In this document: one piece after another, positions 11,401 to 19,500 of the stretch
How positions within the stretch are numbered: position 1 is the stretch's first letter
How the letters are laid out: each line of letters opens with the position of its first letter
Assembly: GCA_002633005.1 (NCBI GenBank)
Contig: NMRA01000508.1
Coordinates: 237,707-268,030 of the forward strand
Direction of reading: 5' to 3'
Length of the DNA stretch: 30,324 nt
Origin: Phoronis australis
Taxonomy: Eukaryota; Phoronida; Phoronidae
The notes under the pieces: generated by a model
What the model was told of the DNA's origin: nothing
What the model saw: the letters and a program-made list of their open reading frames with translations, nothing else
Database searches by the model: none
Made by a program: the position numbers and the translations under genes

Positions 11401-14400
11401 TTTCTATTACATCCTTCTTCTGAGTTTAAAGTGATAAACCAACAGGAATACACTTCTGATTTTGGCAAGATACTGCCTGAATCATTCCACAATCACAACT
11501 TTAATTCCTTCGGTAGGCACACAAATATGGAATGGTCTGATTATGATCTATACCACGACGGTAATTCTAGGGTATTTTAAATAGAACACAGAAGTCGAAA
11601 TACCAGGAATTAGGAAAATTAGACATAACTAATGTGGCAGTTTCATGGAGAAGACAAATACTTCCAACACACCTATACACCAACTACTAACAGACGAACA
11701 GACGAGCGTACCTGCTGCTACAAGGACCGTTGATCCTCCAAATTACTATGTGACCCGATTTCATCAGGACAAACAGGTGGCAGTAGGTCAAAGGTCGGGG
11801 CTCTGCCCTCGGCAGTTTCGGGGTCTCGTGATTTGGTGGTGCAGTACTGCCTGTCTCACAGTATAAGTCTGACCATACCAGTGCTGCAACAGAACTAAAG
11901 ATTAAGTCAAATATGAAATGATGTGCTAATAATTATATAGCAAAACATGTATTCAATAATTGACATATCGCAAGCTCCGCCCCCTTGCGAAATGTCCACA
12001 AACAAACTATAAGTTTTACCCGGCAACGTCTAGTTTGTCGGGTAAAATTTCGGCTTGGAACCGAAGGGGTGTCAAGAATGCTGCGTTCTGATTGGTCAGT
12101 TCACCCGTCACTCAAAATCCTGGTGATAGGTTAATTGTGGTGTCCACAGCCGATATTTCTGTCAGAGTTCTCGGGAGATACTCGACGATGTTACATTTTA
12201 CCCCATAATTCAACATTCCTGCCAAACTGGACCGTCACTTCGATAATAGTCAGTTAACATGTGATAGTAAAGTAGTATCTTAGTCCCAAATTCTCGGCAC
12301 GCTCGTAAGAACCTACTGCTAGGCAAAGGACATCAGGGTTGCATTGCCCACTAGCGCCACCTACGTGAACTTACAGACAGCTGAGAGAGCGTAGTTCCTA
12401 TTGATCAGTCTCTTAAGGGTGTCATTCTTAGTCCCGTAATCCAGGTGAGACATACTATCTACCTCGTGGTACCCCTGTTCCCTGACAACCCCCAGATGCA
12501 TATCAGTGAGATTCACTACCTGGAATACAAAGACGAAATTACCTGGTAATTCAGCTGTAATGGAAATGACAAGAGGTCCACATCAAGGGTAATAAACTGG
12601 GCAATGGCTGGATATAACATGCCTACATTTTGAGAACCAGTTTGACGTCTGTTATTCAGTGGAGTAAACTGCTTCTCAAAATGGAGGCAGATTATATCTG
12701 ACTCGCCACAAACCGTACATAAAATGATCTCAGAAATTTCCCATGCCATGACAGCAGGTAAATTTTCATGATCAAAAATTCAACCAGTGATTAAATAATA
12801 TGAAGTAGAGTTTTGAAGGATCAGTCCACTCAGTCAAAAATGACATTCTGAAAATCAATTTCATCATGTCCAAATCTACAACTTCTATTGGAGGCTGGCC
12901 TTTATCAGGCCCATGGCCTGGTTGGTCATCCCATGAGGGAGGCAGCAAAGGTAAAACAATGACCATCAGGTGGTGATCCTGGAATTGGTGGAGTTTACTA
13001 TGAATGCAAACATAATAGCTCATTAAATTCAGACCTGCTGCCTGAGCTGCTTGGTCACCAGTGTAATCCTTTGATGACACTTCATTACGTCATAAACCAG
13101 GAGCCTGTTTACTGTCAACAACCCAGCCATCTGACAATTGTGTTGGCCGGCAATGAAGTAATTGAAACTAGCAGTTCAGGTGTCAGACAAATTTAATTGG
13201 GTTTCGGCTTGAATTTTCACCTGTATTGGTGCATTGGTGCATTTTAGATCCAACAGTGACTATTTGCACGCTTTTATTTTATTTTAAGATGCCTAACTGT
13301 ATGCAGTTGGGCGGGCTCACCATACTCCAACAGCCAGTCTTCTCGGCAGATTCGTACACGGACACGTGACCAACGTGCGAGAGGACAGCCAGCATGCAGC
13401 TGCAAGGAAGCAAATTATACAGTCACAAGTTGTATGGATTGCGTGAAAGTTTGACCCAAAGTGTCTCAACAACTTATAGTACTATCCAGATAACATAGAG
13501 TTGTATAAGCCCAAATTGTCACACTTAGATATTGCTTTGACAATAATAATAATAATTAAGGCGTCTGCTGGCGCAAACTGAAGTTGCGATAACTTTTTGG
13601 CAGTTACCACAAAGCAAGAGAATCATGCTGAAAAAATGTAGCTGAGACCCATACAAATAGTAGAGATAAGTTCTGGGTCACTTGAGGTTCACTTAATTAA
13701 GCACACCATCAAAGAAATTCGAAAAAATTAAATGTTCTTTACCGGCCCCTGTTGGCGATTCCTGCAGGCGACCATCGTGCAAGTTTGACCGAGTTGCACG
13801 GTTCAACAGGCAATTGCTCAGGGACTAAATTCTTGTCAAACACTATTCGATCATAGTCGAAACCTGCACAGGCAAATACAAGTATGATAAAATAAATTAC
13901 AGTAAATTTGGCAGATGCGTTTTTGCCACAAAAGTGTAACACAATCATGCAGTTTCTCAGAAACTTTATTTAAATTGTCTGCTTCCCATTACAGAGAGTG
14001 CATGAAAATAGAAAAATGGCAATTTTGACCATTATTTTTGAGGAAACATTACCACAATGCAACATTTCCCACTGATCGCCACGGTAATATGCAAAAAATG
14101 GCACTAGAGTTGGATAATGTGTAAAAGATGGCACTAGTGTTCAAATTTATTGTACTCTTTTTGACAACGTTGCAGCTTCATAGTGGCTAGCACAAATTAC
14201 AAATGTGCCTCTGAGGTGCACAAAAATGTTGAACTGTTACCCAAATTGTCCTCCAGGTGTCACCACAAACACAATGGATCAATCAGAAACTGGCTTTCAT
14301 CATAACAGTAGCCTTCATTCATGACCGAGAATTAAGGGGAAGTAACAACAAAGTCAGTAAGGTGGCGCTGTCATCAAAGTCAATACCAGCTATTTTTTCT

Positions 14401-16325
14401 GTAAACAGAAATTGCTGTCATTGCAGGAGTGCGCCCCAACAAATGTTTTCCTTACCACAGACAGTTTTGTGTTTACCTGGAGAAAATGAACTGAGGAGTT
14501 CGTAAGTTGCAATCTCGACATTCAGTGAATACAACTTCTCCAAGTTTGCTAAGAAGGACCAGCGATGCGCCGCTTTGGACTGAGACAGATAAATTTCCTG
14601 CAACACACATTCAACAGCAGTGTTAAGTTTACATAGCTAAGTTTTCGTATTACTTTTTGATAAAGCAAATTTTTTCTCACTAAAATTTTTGATTTTACGG
14701 GATTCCAGGGGGGTAATCTTCAGTTGATAAAACTTTTTGATTTAATGGGTTTCAAGTGGACTGCGGTTGCTGAGGTTGCTTTGAGCAGTATTTCTTGCAG
14801 AATCAACATTACACAAAGACCTTAACAATGGTCTCAACACCATTGCCACATTTATGGACGCCATAATTCACAGGCATTCGAATACTTCACGCTTGTTAAG
14901 GCCGGGTATCGTCCGTGTAATACTTTCACATGGTAAGATAGCTATGTTCAATCACCGCTCCTGAATTCAACAACTCACCGAAAAGTGAACGTGTTATTCA
15001 GTGGGAGAAATAGATTATAAAAACCCAAAAGTACTGGATTTAAAAAAACCTCAGACACTCTTAAGAGCTTCAGAAATCTTTTCACAAAATGTAGGCAGGC
15101 GGTGTTCAGTCATAGCTTGCTAATGGTGGCGTACAGCCCAGTAGATTGAGTGGAGGAGCGAACAGGGCACTTAACGTAATTAGGATGGTTGGGACGTCAT
15201 GTTGAAATGGAGAGCATTTCTTCAGTTTTCTGGGACAGGTTAACCTGGGCCACTGAAGTTTTCACTATTTTTATATGGGTGTCTGTTCAGATTAATAAAA
15301 TTGAGTTGAATGAAAATTGTGTTGGCTTGAACAAGTTTCAGCGAATCAGGGGGAGTATTTGTTGAGATGGAGGGTTTTAAAGACTCTAACTGCGACCAAA
15401 GGTGTCCACCAACGTTTCAAAGGCACACGCAGTAACGTGATTTTGATTGCTCAGTCAAGATTATGCATAATTTGCAGACAATCTTTTGGCAGGTCGTCTT
15501 CTAATCTAGTAGACACTGATCACCATCTCTAATTGGTTCAATAGCTTCAATAGAGACGGTGTAGCTCATACAGGCGCTTCATACGCAGGAACCTTTTCAG
15601 CAAATTATGCCTCACACCAACTAAAACAACAGTCATGTCATTATTAAATACCCTATGCGCATGCAGGGGCACCTTAGGAGGCCTTTTGTGTCTTTAATAA
15701 CTTCCAACTCGAACAAATACTCTGGTATCAAACTTCATATTCGAGCAGTTCTTCGTTAAGATTCCGAATTCAGTAACCGGCCATTTTTAACACTGCGCGC
15801 GGCAGGTGGTATGATGTCATATCTCCTGGCATGCGCAGTGTAAAATTGGCTAGTTACTAATTTTGCGAACTGATTGAGCCTTTTTTGAGGGACTATTCGA
15901 AGAAAAAGCTAGCTTGATAACGGGAGTATTTGTTCGGCGGGATGGAAGGAATTAAAGACACCGATGGCCTTCTAAGACGGCCCTCTATAAACATAAGGTA
16001 TTTATAACAACATAACTTTGATGTTTCAGTTAGTGTGAGGCATAATTTGCTGAAAAGTTTCAGGCGTATGAACCGCTTATAGGAGCTACACCGTCTAGAT
16101 ATAAAGCCTAATAGAGACCCGCTGTCTACTAAAACTCCTCTCGTGGCCAGAGACGTTTTTATAGGATTTCACTTCACAGTTACGTGCATTAACAATTACA
16201 ATAACGTGTACGCCATCTTCTGAAACAACAGCGACTCTAGAATCTTCTGAAAAGCTGATTGCTTGACTGTTGACAGCACTGCGTTGGAAATTAACGGACA
16301 AGACTGCAGGAACAGTAAAATCCAT
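5374..16325 (-). CDS. GTF3C4: General transcription factor 3C polypeptide 4 (TFIIIC90), N-terminal half, spliced
   Basis: TFIIIC90 is a subunit of TFIIIC, which binds internal promoters of tRNA and other Pol III genes in the nucleus and recruits TFIIIB. Thirteen minus-strand exons join with matching phases: 16325-16173 (end uncertain), 14597-14477, 13863-13743, 13399-13321, 12519-12375, 11883-11712, 9867-9782, 8980-8826, 8368-8248, 6937-6869, 5977-5872, 5776-5754, 5416-5374, about 464 codons. Family landmarks in order: FSEDSRVAVVSEDGVHVI, LARWSPAG then RCMLAVLSHVGHVSVY, VVNLTDM, LVWSDLYCET, LFVLMKSGHIVIWRI, GLLAVGDLRGSV, LLLVGKERFLVAFSL, IVQAHGGLVATSGDGHIYHI and VAGIAFSANHMLYAYV, the repeated beta-propeller blades of the TFIIIC delta N-terminal domain. 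Human GTF3C4 is about 820 aa. The C-terminal half with the zinc finger was not found and may lie left of the window. The gene diverges from METTL18. Confidence 0.85.
5754..5776 (-). CDS. GTF3C4: GTF3C4 exon 12, 23-nt microexon (tentative)
   Basis: The acceptor is ATTTTGCAG and the donor CTTG/GTAAAG, 23 nt, phase 2 to 1, encoding FASLSSL. The phases fit both neighbours, but so short an exon could be coincidence. Confidence 0.45.
5872..5977 (-). CDS. GTF3C4: GTF3C4 exon 11
   Basis: The acceptor is CTTTCAG and the donor CAGAA/GTATGT, 106 nt, phase 1 to 2. It encodes QLLAKMPKNVAGIAFSANHM and LYAYVQ, matching the family's H-G-I-A-V-S-P-x-G-A-Y-L-A strand, the last well conserved blade element. 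Confidence 0.85.
6869..6937 (-). CDS. GTF3C4: GTF3C4 exon 10
   Basis: The acceptor is CTTCCAG and the donor CAAA/GTGAGT, 69 nt, phase 1 to 1. It encodes IVQAHGGLVATSGDGHIYHI, equivalent to the T-C-S-S-D-G-K-V blade strand of TFIIIC90. Confidence 0.85.
7148..7220 (+). repeat. Tandem repeat, three units of about 25 bp
   Basis: Three consecutive units, TTTCTGTCTTTCAGCCTTGG plus CCTTA and variants, occupy 7148-7172, 7173-7197 and 7198-7220. Each contains a CTTTCAG/CTTTTAG acceptor-like string. They lie in GTF3C4 intron 9, in plus orientation, antisense to the gene. Confidence 0.8.
7467..8037. mobile_element. 571-bp MITE with 20-bp TIRs and 9-bp target duplication
   Basis: The left end CTCGCTGGTTCCCTGCGTGC is matched by its exact reverse complement at the right end. 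Both are flanked by the direct repeat ATTGAAATT (7458-7466 and 8038-8046). Subterminal sequence is also inverted: the AGCACGCAGGTATCAC block near the left recurs as GTGATACCTGCGTGCT near 7976-7991. There is no transposase ORF. A 9-bp target duplication with such ends fits a Mutator-like non-autonomous element. Superfamily is inference. It is inside GTF3C4 intron 9. Confidence 0.88.
8248..8368 (-). CDS. GTF3C4: GTF3C4 exon 9
   Basis: The acceptor is ATTCTCAG and the donor AGTA/GTAAGT, 121 nt, phase 0 to 1. An alternative donor three bases upstream keeps the phase. It encodes DKLLLVGKERFLVAFSLEVN followed by an acidic linker, matching the family's S-L-V-V-A-A-R-G-S-Y-V strand. Confidence 0.82.
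8826..8980 (-). CDS. GTF3C4: GTF3C4 exon 8
   Basis: The acceptor is CTTGTAG and the donor CACAG/GTATTA, 155 nt, phase 1 to 0. It encodes LLAVGDLRGSVTCHALNV, then PKMLWMETDHLEVNNMAWSP. This aligns with the TFIIIC90 segment having V-G-S-x-x-G, V-L-W-K-E-M-D and a following strand. It is one of the best matches in the gene. Confidence 0.9.
9782..9867 (-). CDS. GTF3C4: GTF3C4 exon 7
   Basis: The acceptor is TTCTTCAG and the donor AAAG/GTAACG, 86 nt, phase 2 to 1. It encodes ADCHLLTTIATGLSFPRN and CWCPLSHDKG. This joins to LLAVGDL of exon 8, as in the family where a tryptophan-containing strand leads into a G-L-x-V-G motif. Confidence 0.82.
10231..10422 (-). pseudogene. Penelope-like retroelement fragment, RT end to GIY-YIG start
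   Basis: On the minus strand the frame reads LCSQLVNVKDNTPQHNE, VVYGIQRKDNQCSENYVSET and KQ. This is the typical end of the reverse transcriptase region followed by the first GIY-YIG endonuclease strands of Penelope-like elements: V-V-Y-G-I-Q, then C-x-x-x-Y-V-x-E-T. The similarity then stops abruptly, so it is a truncated copy. It lies in GTF3C4 intron 6, on the same strand as the gene. Confidence 0.8.
10431..10857 (+). pseudogene. Penelope-like retroelement fragment, GIY-YIG endonuclease
   Basis: The plus strand reads KAPKCAKSYLVHDVRC, SDSYVRETKRSLKMRMSQH and YDSAIMHH. After a frameshift near 10600 it continues HDFDTDDVATIDSEEDWF, RRGVKEAPYERPSLNNSGGL and RF. These are GIY-YIG landmarks in Penelope-type elements, including the R-x-G-V-K-E-A-x-Y-x-R motif and the P-S-L-N-x-x-G-G-L tail. 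Two in-frame stops and the frameshift show it is dead. It is head to head with the minus-strand fragment and partly overlaps it in domain content, so the two are separate insertions or an inverted pair. Confidence 0.85.
11712..11883 (-). CDS. GTF3C4: GTF3C4 exon 6
   Basis: The acceptor is TGTTGCAG and the donor GCAG/GTACGC, 172 nt, phase 1 to 2. It opens with LVWSDLYCETG, matching the MEWSGIC segment of the family. After a proline-rich linker it gives CHLFVLMKSGHIVIWRI, a clear WD-type strand. The plus-strand ORF 11645-11866 is its shadow. Confidence 0.88.
12014..12047. repeat. Short hairpin in GTF3C4 intron 5
   Basis: TTTTACCCGGCAAC and TTTGTCGGGTAAAA pair over about 13 positions with one or two mismatches around a six-to-eight base loop. 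It lies directly upstream of a third Penelope-like scrap (12056-12084) and may be part of that element's flank. Confidence 0.55.
12056..12084 (+). pseudogene. Scrap of a third Penelope-like copy
   Basis: GAACCGAAGGGGTGTCAAG reads W-N-R-R-G-V-K-N-A and is nearly the same as the W-F-R-R-G-V-K-E-A codons at 10651-10677. It extends only about 30 bp. Confidence 0.5.
12375..12519 (-). CDS. GTF3C4: GTF3C4 exon 5
   Basis: The acceptor is ATTCCAG and the donor TCT/GTAAGT, 145 nt, phase 0 to 1. It encodes VVNLTDMHLGVVREQGYHEV and a helix-like RLINRNYALSAV. The first part matches the V-D-L-T-E-I-Y segment of TFIIIC90. Confidence 0.8.
12630..12705 (+). repeat. Short dispersed repeat, copy 2
   Basis: Resembles 1200-1265 in the same orientation. 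It lies in GTF3C4 intron 4 and overlaps a 77-codon minus-strand ORF that is not supported as coding. Confidence 0.45.
13321..13399 (-). CDS. GTF3C4: GTF3C4 exon 4
   Basis: The acceptor is CCTTGCAG and the donor ATG/GTGAGC, 79 nt, phase 2 to 0. It continues exon 3 as R-CMLAVLSHVGHVSVYESA, the strand after the W-S-P motif in the family. It is too short to show as an ORF of its own. Confidence 0.85.
13743..13863 (-). CDS. GTF3C4: GTF3C4 exon 3
   Basis: The acceptor is CTGTGCAG and the donor CCG/GTAAAG, 121 nt, phase 1 to 2. It encodes FDYDRIVFDKNLVP and then VKLARWSPAGIANRGR. This matches the TFIIIC90 region where a conserved W-S-P-x-G follows a DRVF-type motif and precedes a CLLA strand. Confidence 0.85.
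14477..14597 (-). CDS. GTF3C4: GTF3C4 exon 2
   Basis: The acceptor is GTTGCAG and the donor CCAG/GTAAAC, 121 nt, phase 0 to 1. Only the frame encoding AHRWSFLANLEKLYSLNVEI joins openly to exon 3; the other open frame creates a stop at the junction. This part of the family is poorly conserved, so the assignment rests on phase and position. Confidence 0.7.
15350..15540 (+). repeat. Decayed extra arm of the foldback element
   Basis: GGGAGTATTTGTT, GATGGA and TTAAAGAC landmarks are followed by GCATAATTTGC at the same spacing as in 15928-16096. This is therefore an older, diverged copy of the right arm lying just left of the intact foldback. Confidence 0.55.
15554..16096. mobile_element. Foldback-type MITE, 543 bp, two long inverted arms
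   Basis: AGACGGTGTAGCTC at the left end is inverted as GAGCTACACCGTCT at the right. Inversion continues through both arms: TTTTCAGCAAATTATGCCTC against GAGGCATAATTTGCTGAAAA, GTGTCTTTAAT against ATTAAAGACAC, GAACAAATACTC against GAGTATTTGTTC, and CACTGCGC at the centre. Each arm is about 260 bp with a spacer of only about 30 bp near 15805-15835. There is no ORF of note. It lies in GTF3C4 intron 1, close to exon 1. Confidence 0.82.
16173..16325 (-). CDS. GTF3C4: GTF3C4 exon 1 (start codon)
   Basis: ATG is at 16325-16323. The exon encodes the first blade, with AISFSEDSRVAVVSEDGVHV matching the SEDxRVxV block of TFIIIC90. The 3' end is uncertain. A GTGAAA donor at 16172 gives a phase-0 end compatible with exon 2. 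A GTCTCT donor at 16118 is also phase 0 and adds 18 residues. A GTAACT at 16183 is phase 1 and would need an unseen extra exon. Confidence 0.75.
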
Positions 16326-16463
16326 GTTGAGTAGCTCTCCAATAAAGAAGGTTAGAATATAGACACTTCTCTAATAAAGGAGGTCAATTTCGAGGGAATC
16401 GTTTGTAAATTTGTTTTGTTGGTTCGGCTTGGTTGTTGGATTTCTAAGACCATCCTATTCTAA
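16326..16463. promoter_or_regulatory. Probable bidirectional promoter between GTF3C4 and METTL18
   Basis: Only 138 bp separate the two divergent start codons, so both 5' UTRs and the core promoter must share this stretch or overlap the first exons. A CCAAT box lies at 16339-16343 and no TATA box is evident. Two related strings, CTCTCCAATAAAGAAGGTTA and CTCTAATAAAGGAGGTCA, form a short direct repeat at about 16336-16385. Confidence 0.6.
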
Positions 16464-16503
16464 ATGGCGTTTAGATTCGATTTTGACGTTGAGGACGATT
16501 TTT
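16464..16503 (+). CDS. METTL18: METTL18 exon 1
   Basis: Encodes MAFRFDFDVEDDF and the first base of a cysteine codon. The donor is TTT-T/GTATGT, phase 1. Other ORFs crossing this point ignore the splice. Confidence 0.85.
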
Positions 16504-19500
16504 GTATGTATAAGGTGTCTGTGCGTAAACTTGGAATCTTGCTTAATCTCAAGATCGCGTATGCGTGAACTTGGACTACGCGAGGAAACTAGTGAAAATT
16601 TCACTCAATTCTTAAATCAAATAATCACGCTCACGTTGATAAAAATTTGCACTGCACTAAATCATATTACATATTCATAAAATAATGTAAATTTTAACCA
16701 ATATTTTTCCAACTATTGGGGATCTTATTCATCAGACAATATTCCTCCGATTCTTTGACACAAGTTAGACTAAAAGCTGGAGAAAGTGGGTGATGATTGA
16801 TGGAGGCCAGTATTGCAGTAATTACAAATATTCTTTACACTGCACAAAAACTTCACCTGATTGACCAAATGAATATTCAATTCCAAGTTCACACATACAC
16901 AATGTTGAGATTAAGCAGGACTCAAAGTTCACGCACAGCATGACCAAGGTTGAGTTGAATATTAATTTTTGCAAAACAAAACTGCTCTGTGCCTAGTTGG
17001 TCCACCCAAAAGTAACTTTAATCAATTCCTGGATGATTTATGTGCAATTTTTTTATTTTCTTCTGAACTGCAGTTAACACATTTCTCATTTGAAAACAAC
17101 AGAAAAGTGCAATTTCTCAATAACAGATTTTTTTATTCGACAGTGTCTAAAATGTTAGTGAATTACATTTCAGGCCCTGGACCAGAGGACTGTGGCAAGG
17201 AAGTTGTCATTGAAAATGAAGTTGACTCTGTAACAAGACCTCCTCCTACTATAGAAATCCCATTCTCCACTTCAAAGGTGCTTTTTGTATGAAATAATTG
17301 CAGTCTTGTACAAGTTGTATTTGACATGTGCAGGCCGCTCATGTGAGCCACCAACTGTGTAGGGCGTTGATTCAGACACAGTCTGTGAAGTGACCGAACC
17401 AAATAGAAAATAATTCTTTATCTTTCTGATACTTGAAAATGTATTCAATCTTGACCTTGATGAAAAAGAGTTAAAAACAAGTCTGACAGTAGTTCTCTCG
17501 TACCTATGCTATGAAACTCAGTTTGTATTTCTGAGTCTCTTCATGTTTTAGTGCTATAGAGGGAGACACTTGGCCTAAGTCATGCTTGTCTTGAGGGAAC
17601 ACTCAGCTGTTCATCCTTTTATCACAAACTAATCGTGTTTAGCGGATGTTGTCTGCTCTTTAAGGAATATATTACTCACTTCCTCCCCTTGTTTTCCATA
17701 GGACCCTGACACCACCAAAGCACTGCAGCTCCACCTGTCTGACGGCTCAATTTTGCTCTACACCGACATCCGACACCTCTGTCACCATGGCGCCGCTGTC
17801 AATGGTGATCGTGCTATGGAAACCGGCATAATAAGCCAATCAGAAGCTCATCACTCTGATCTCATAGGCGGGGTCTATGAGGGTGGCTTGAAGATCTGGG
17901 AGTGTTCTCTAGACCTGGTTGACTACCTTGCCTCTTTAGGCAGACACTTTGAGGGAGTTAGAGTGATGGAGGTTGGTTTTTAGGCACATATCTGCTAGAC
18001 GTTATGCTTATTAATTGTCATCCTGCACGATTTGTTTCCAAATGCAATGTTCATAATTATGTTGTGTAAAATATAAACAGTGTTCTTTCCAAATTTAGCT
18101 TTTTTTATTAAATTGTTTTTGCGCATGGTGTTGTCAAACATTGCTGTAAGCAAAACTTTGAAATTTATCTGTGTTCCCAGATCCTCATTCTTAATCCCAA
18201 AGCAGTCACGTTTGCTGGTTTTCATTTTTCGCTATGTAGGAAGATCACGGGTAGTTAATGGGCAAACGTGTGTTATAAAGTGAGCATCATGTTGACGTCT
18301 TATGAGACGAGTTCATTTTCATTGCCAGTACTGCTGCTCTGTTTTTATTTATTGTTTCTTTTTCAGCTGGGGTGTGGCGCCGGTCTACCAGCCCTTTATA
18401 CTGCACTTAAAGGGGCACACATTTATTTACAGGATTACGTAAGTTGACCTTCTCCATTACCGTACACTTCTTGCAAACCACTTGAATTATGAAGTAGTTG
18501 TCAATAAAAGGATCTTTTTGTAATTTGTTGATTTGAGAAACGTGTAATACTGAAACAAAAACTTGCCTGTAATAATGTTGCATACTTGATCATCAGTTAA
18601 AATAATCATGAACTAATTCGAGGTTTGATTTTTAAATAATCGATTTGAATGTATTTGTTGCAATTTTGTGGTTTGAGAAGTATTTTATTAAAATAGTCAA
18701 AAAAATTACTTGTCCGTTGTCACACAAGATGTAAAGGAGGCAGTGCCACCTAGTGTGATAAGTGTGCGCTTCCTTTACACAAGGTTATGGGGTCGATTCA
18801 CAGTGGGGCACACTAATAGACTCTTGAGCCAGATTTGTACCTCCTCAGCTGTTTTAATCAAACACAAAACTGGTTTCAGGTGATCAGTGCAATGGACCCA
18901 CTTGCATGACCTGTGCGCGTCTGGTGAAACATGGAGTCCGCCTTCATTTTGATATTTTAATTTTTGTATAAGACTGGAAAGAATTTTGAGTCATTCACGT
19001 GTTGGTCATACACTGTACATGCCAAAAACAAACTACGGGTAGGGATCAATGCTGACAGGTATTGACTCGTGTCAAAGGGGAATTCTGTGTCATTTTGTAC
19101 GATTGCTTTTACTGTAGACTGTGCAGGGCTCAGTATTTTGTCTGCTGTTACATTTTGCTGGTTTTTTGTCCCTTCGTGGTACGAACTGTGGATGGTGCTT
19201 GTATGGGCTCAAGATCCATTCTCCCAACTTAGACTCCAAATTTTGGAATCAAAGTGGCCGAGTTGTGACTGTGATGCATTGTTCACAAGTTCAAACCCGA
19301 TTGGAGCAAAAAAAAACGTGCAAGATGGAGTGCGAGCTTAAATAAGGATCCAGAGATCGAACCATGTGTCCTTGGCTCGGATTCTAATCTTCAAACTTAA
19401 ATGCAAAATCATTTTCCCATTTCCATTCTGCTCTATTATTCTGTGCTCGAGCATATTACGGTTTTCAAACTTGAATTCCTGGTCCAAGTTTTTGCCTCAC

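Noticed and set aside
11356-11580. Plus-strand ORF starting MASFSSQQQAQILAHF
   Set aside because: It is in GTF3C4 intron 6 and antisense to the gene, with no splice context or known similarity. It may be a remnant of a repeat.
12772-13080. 102-codon minus-strand ORF with a proline-rich PLLPPSWDDQPGHG stretch
   Set aside because: It lies between GTF3C4 exons 4 and 5, which join directly in phase. It has no splice signals that would include it and no recognised family.
15385-15440. Minus-strand GCCTTTGAAACGTTGGTGG, resembling part of a hammerhead ribozyme core
   Set aside because: The GAAAC half is present, but no CUGANGA partner lies at the right distance, so the catalytic core is incomplete.
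19069-19345. Two overlapping plus-strand ORFs in METTL18 intron 4
   Set aside because: METTL18 exons 4 and 5 join in phase without them. Both frames are open by chance and neither shows a family motif.
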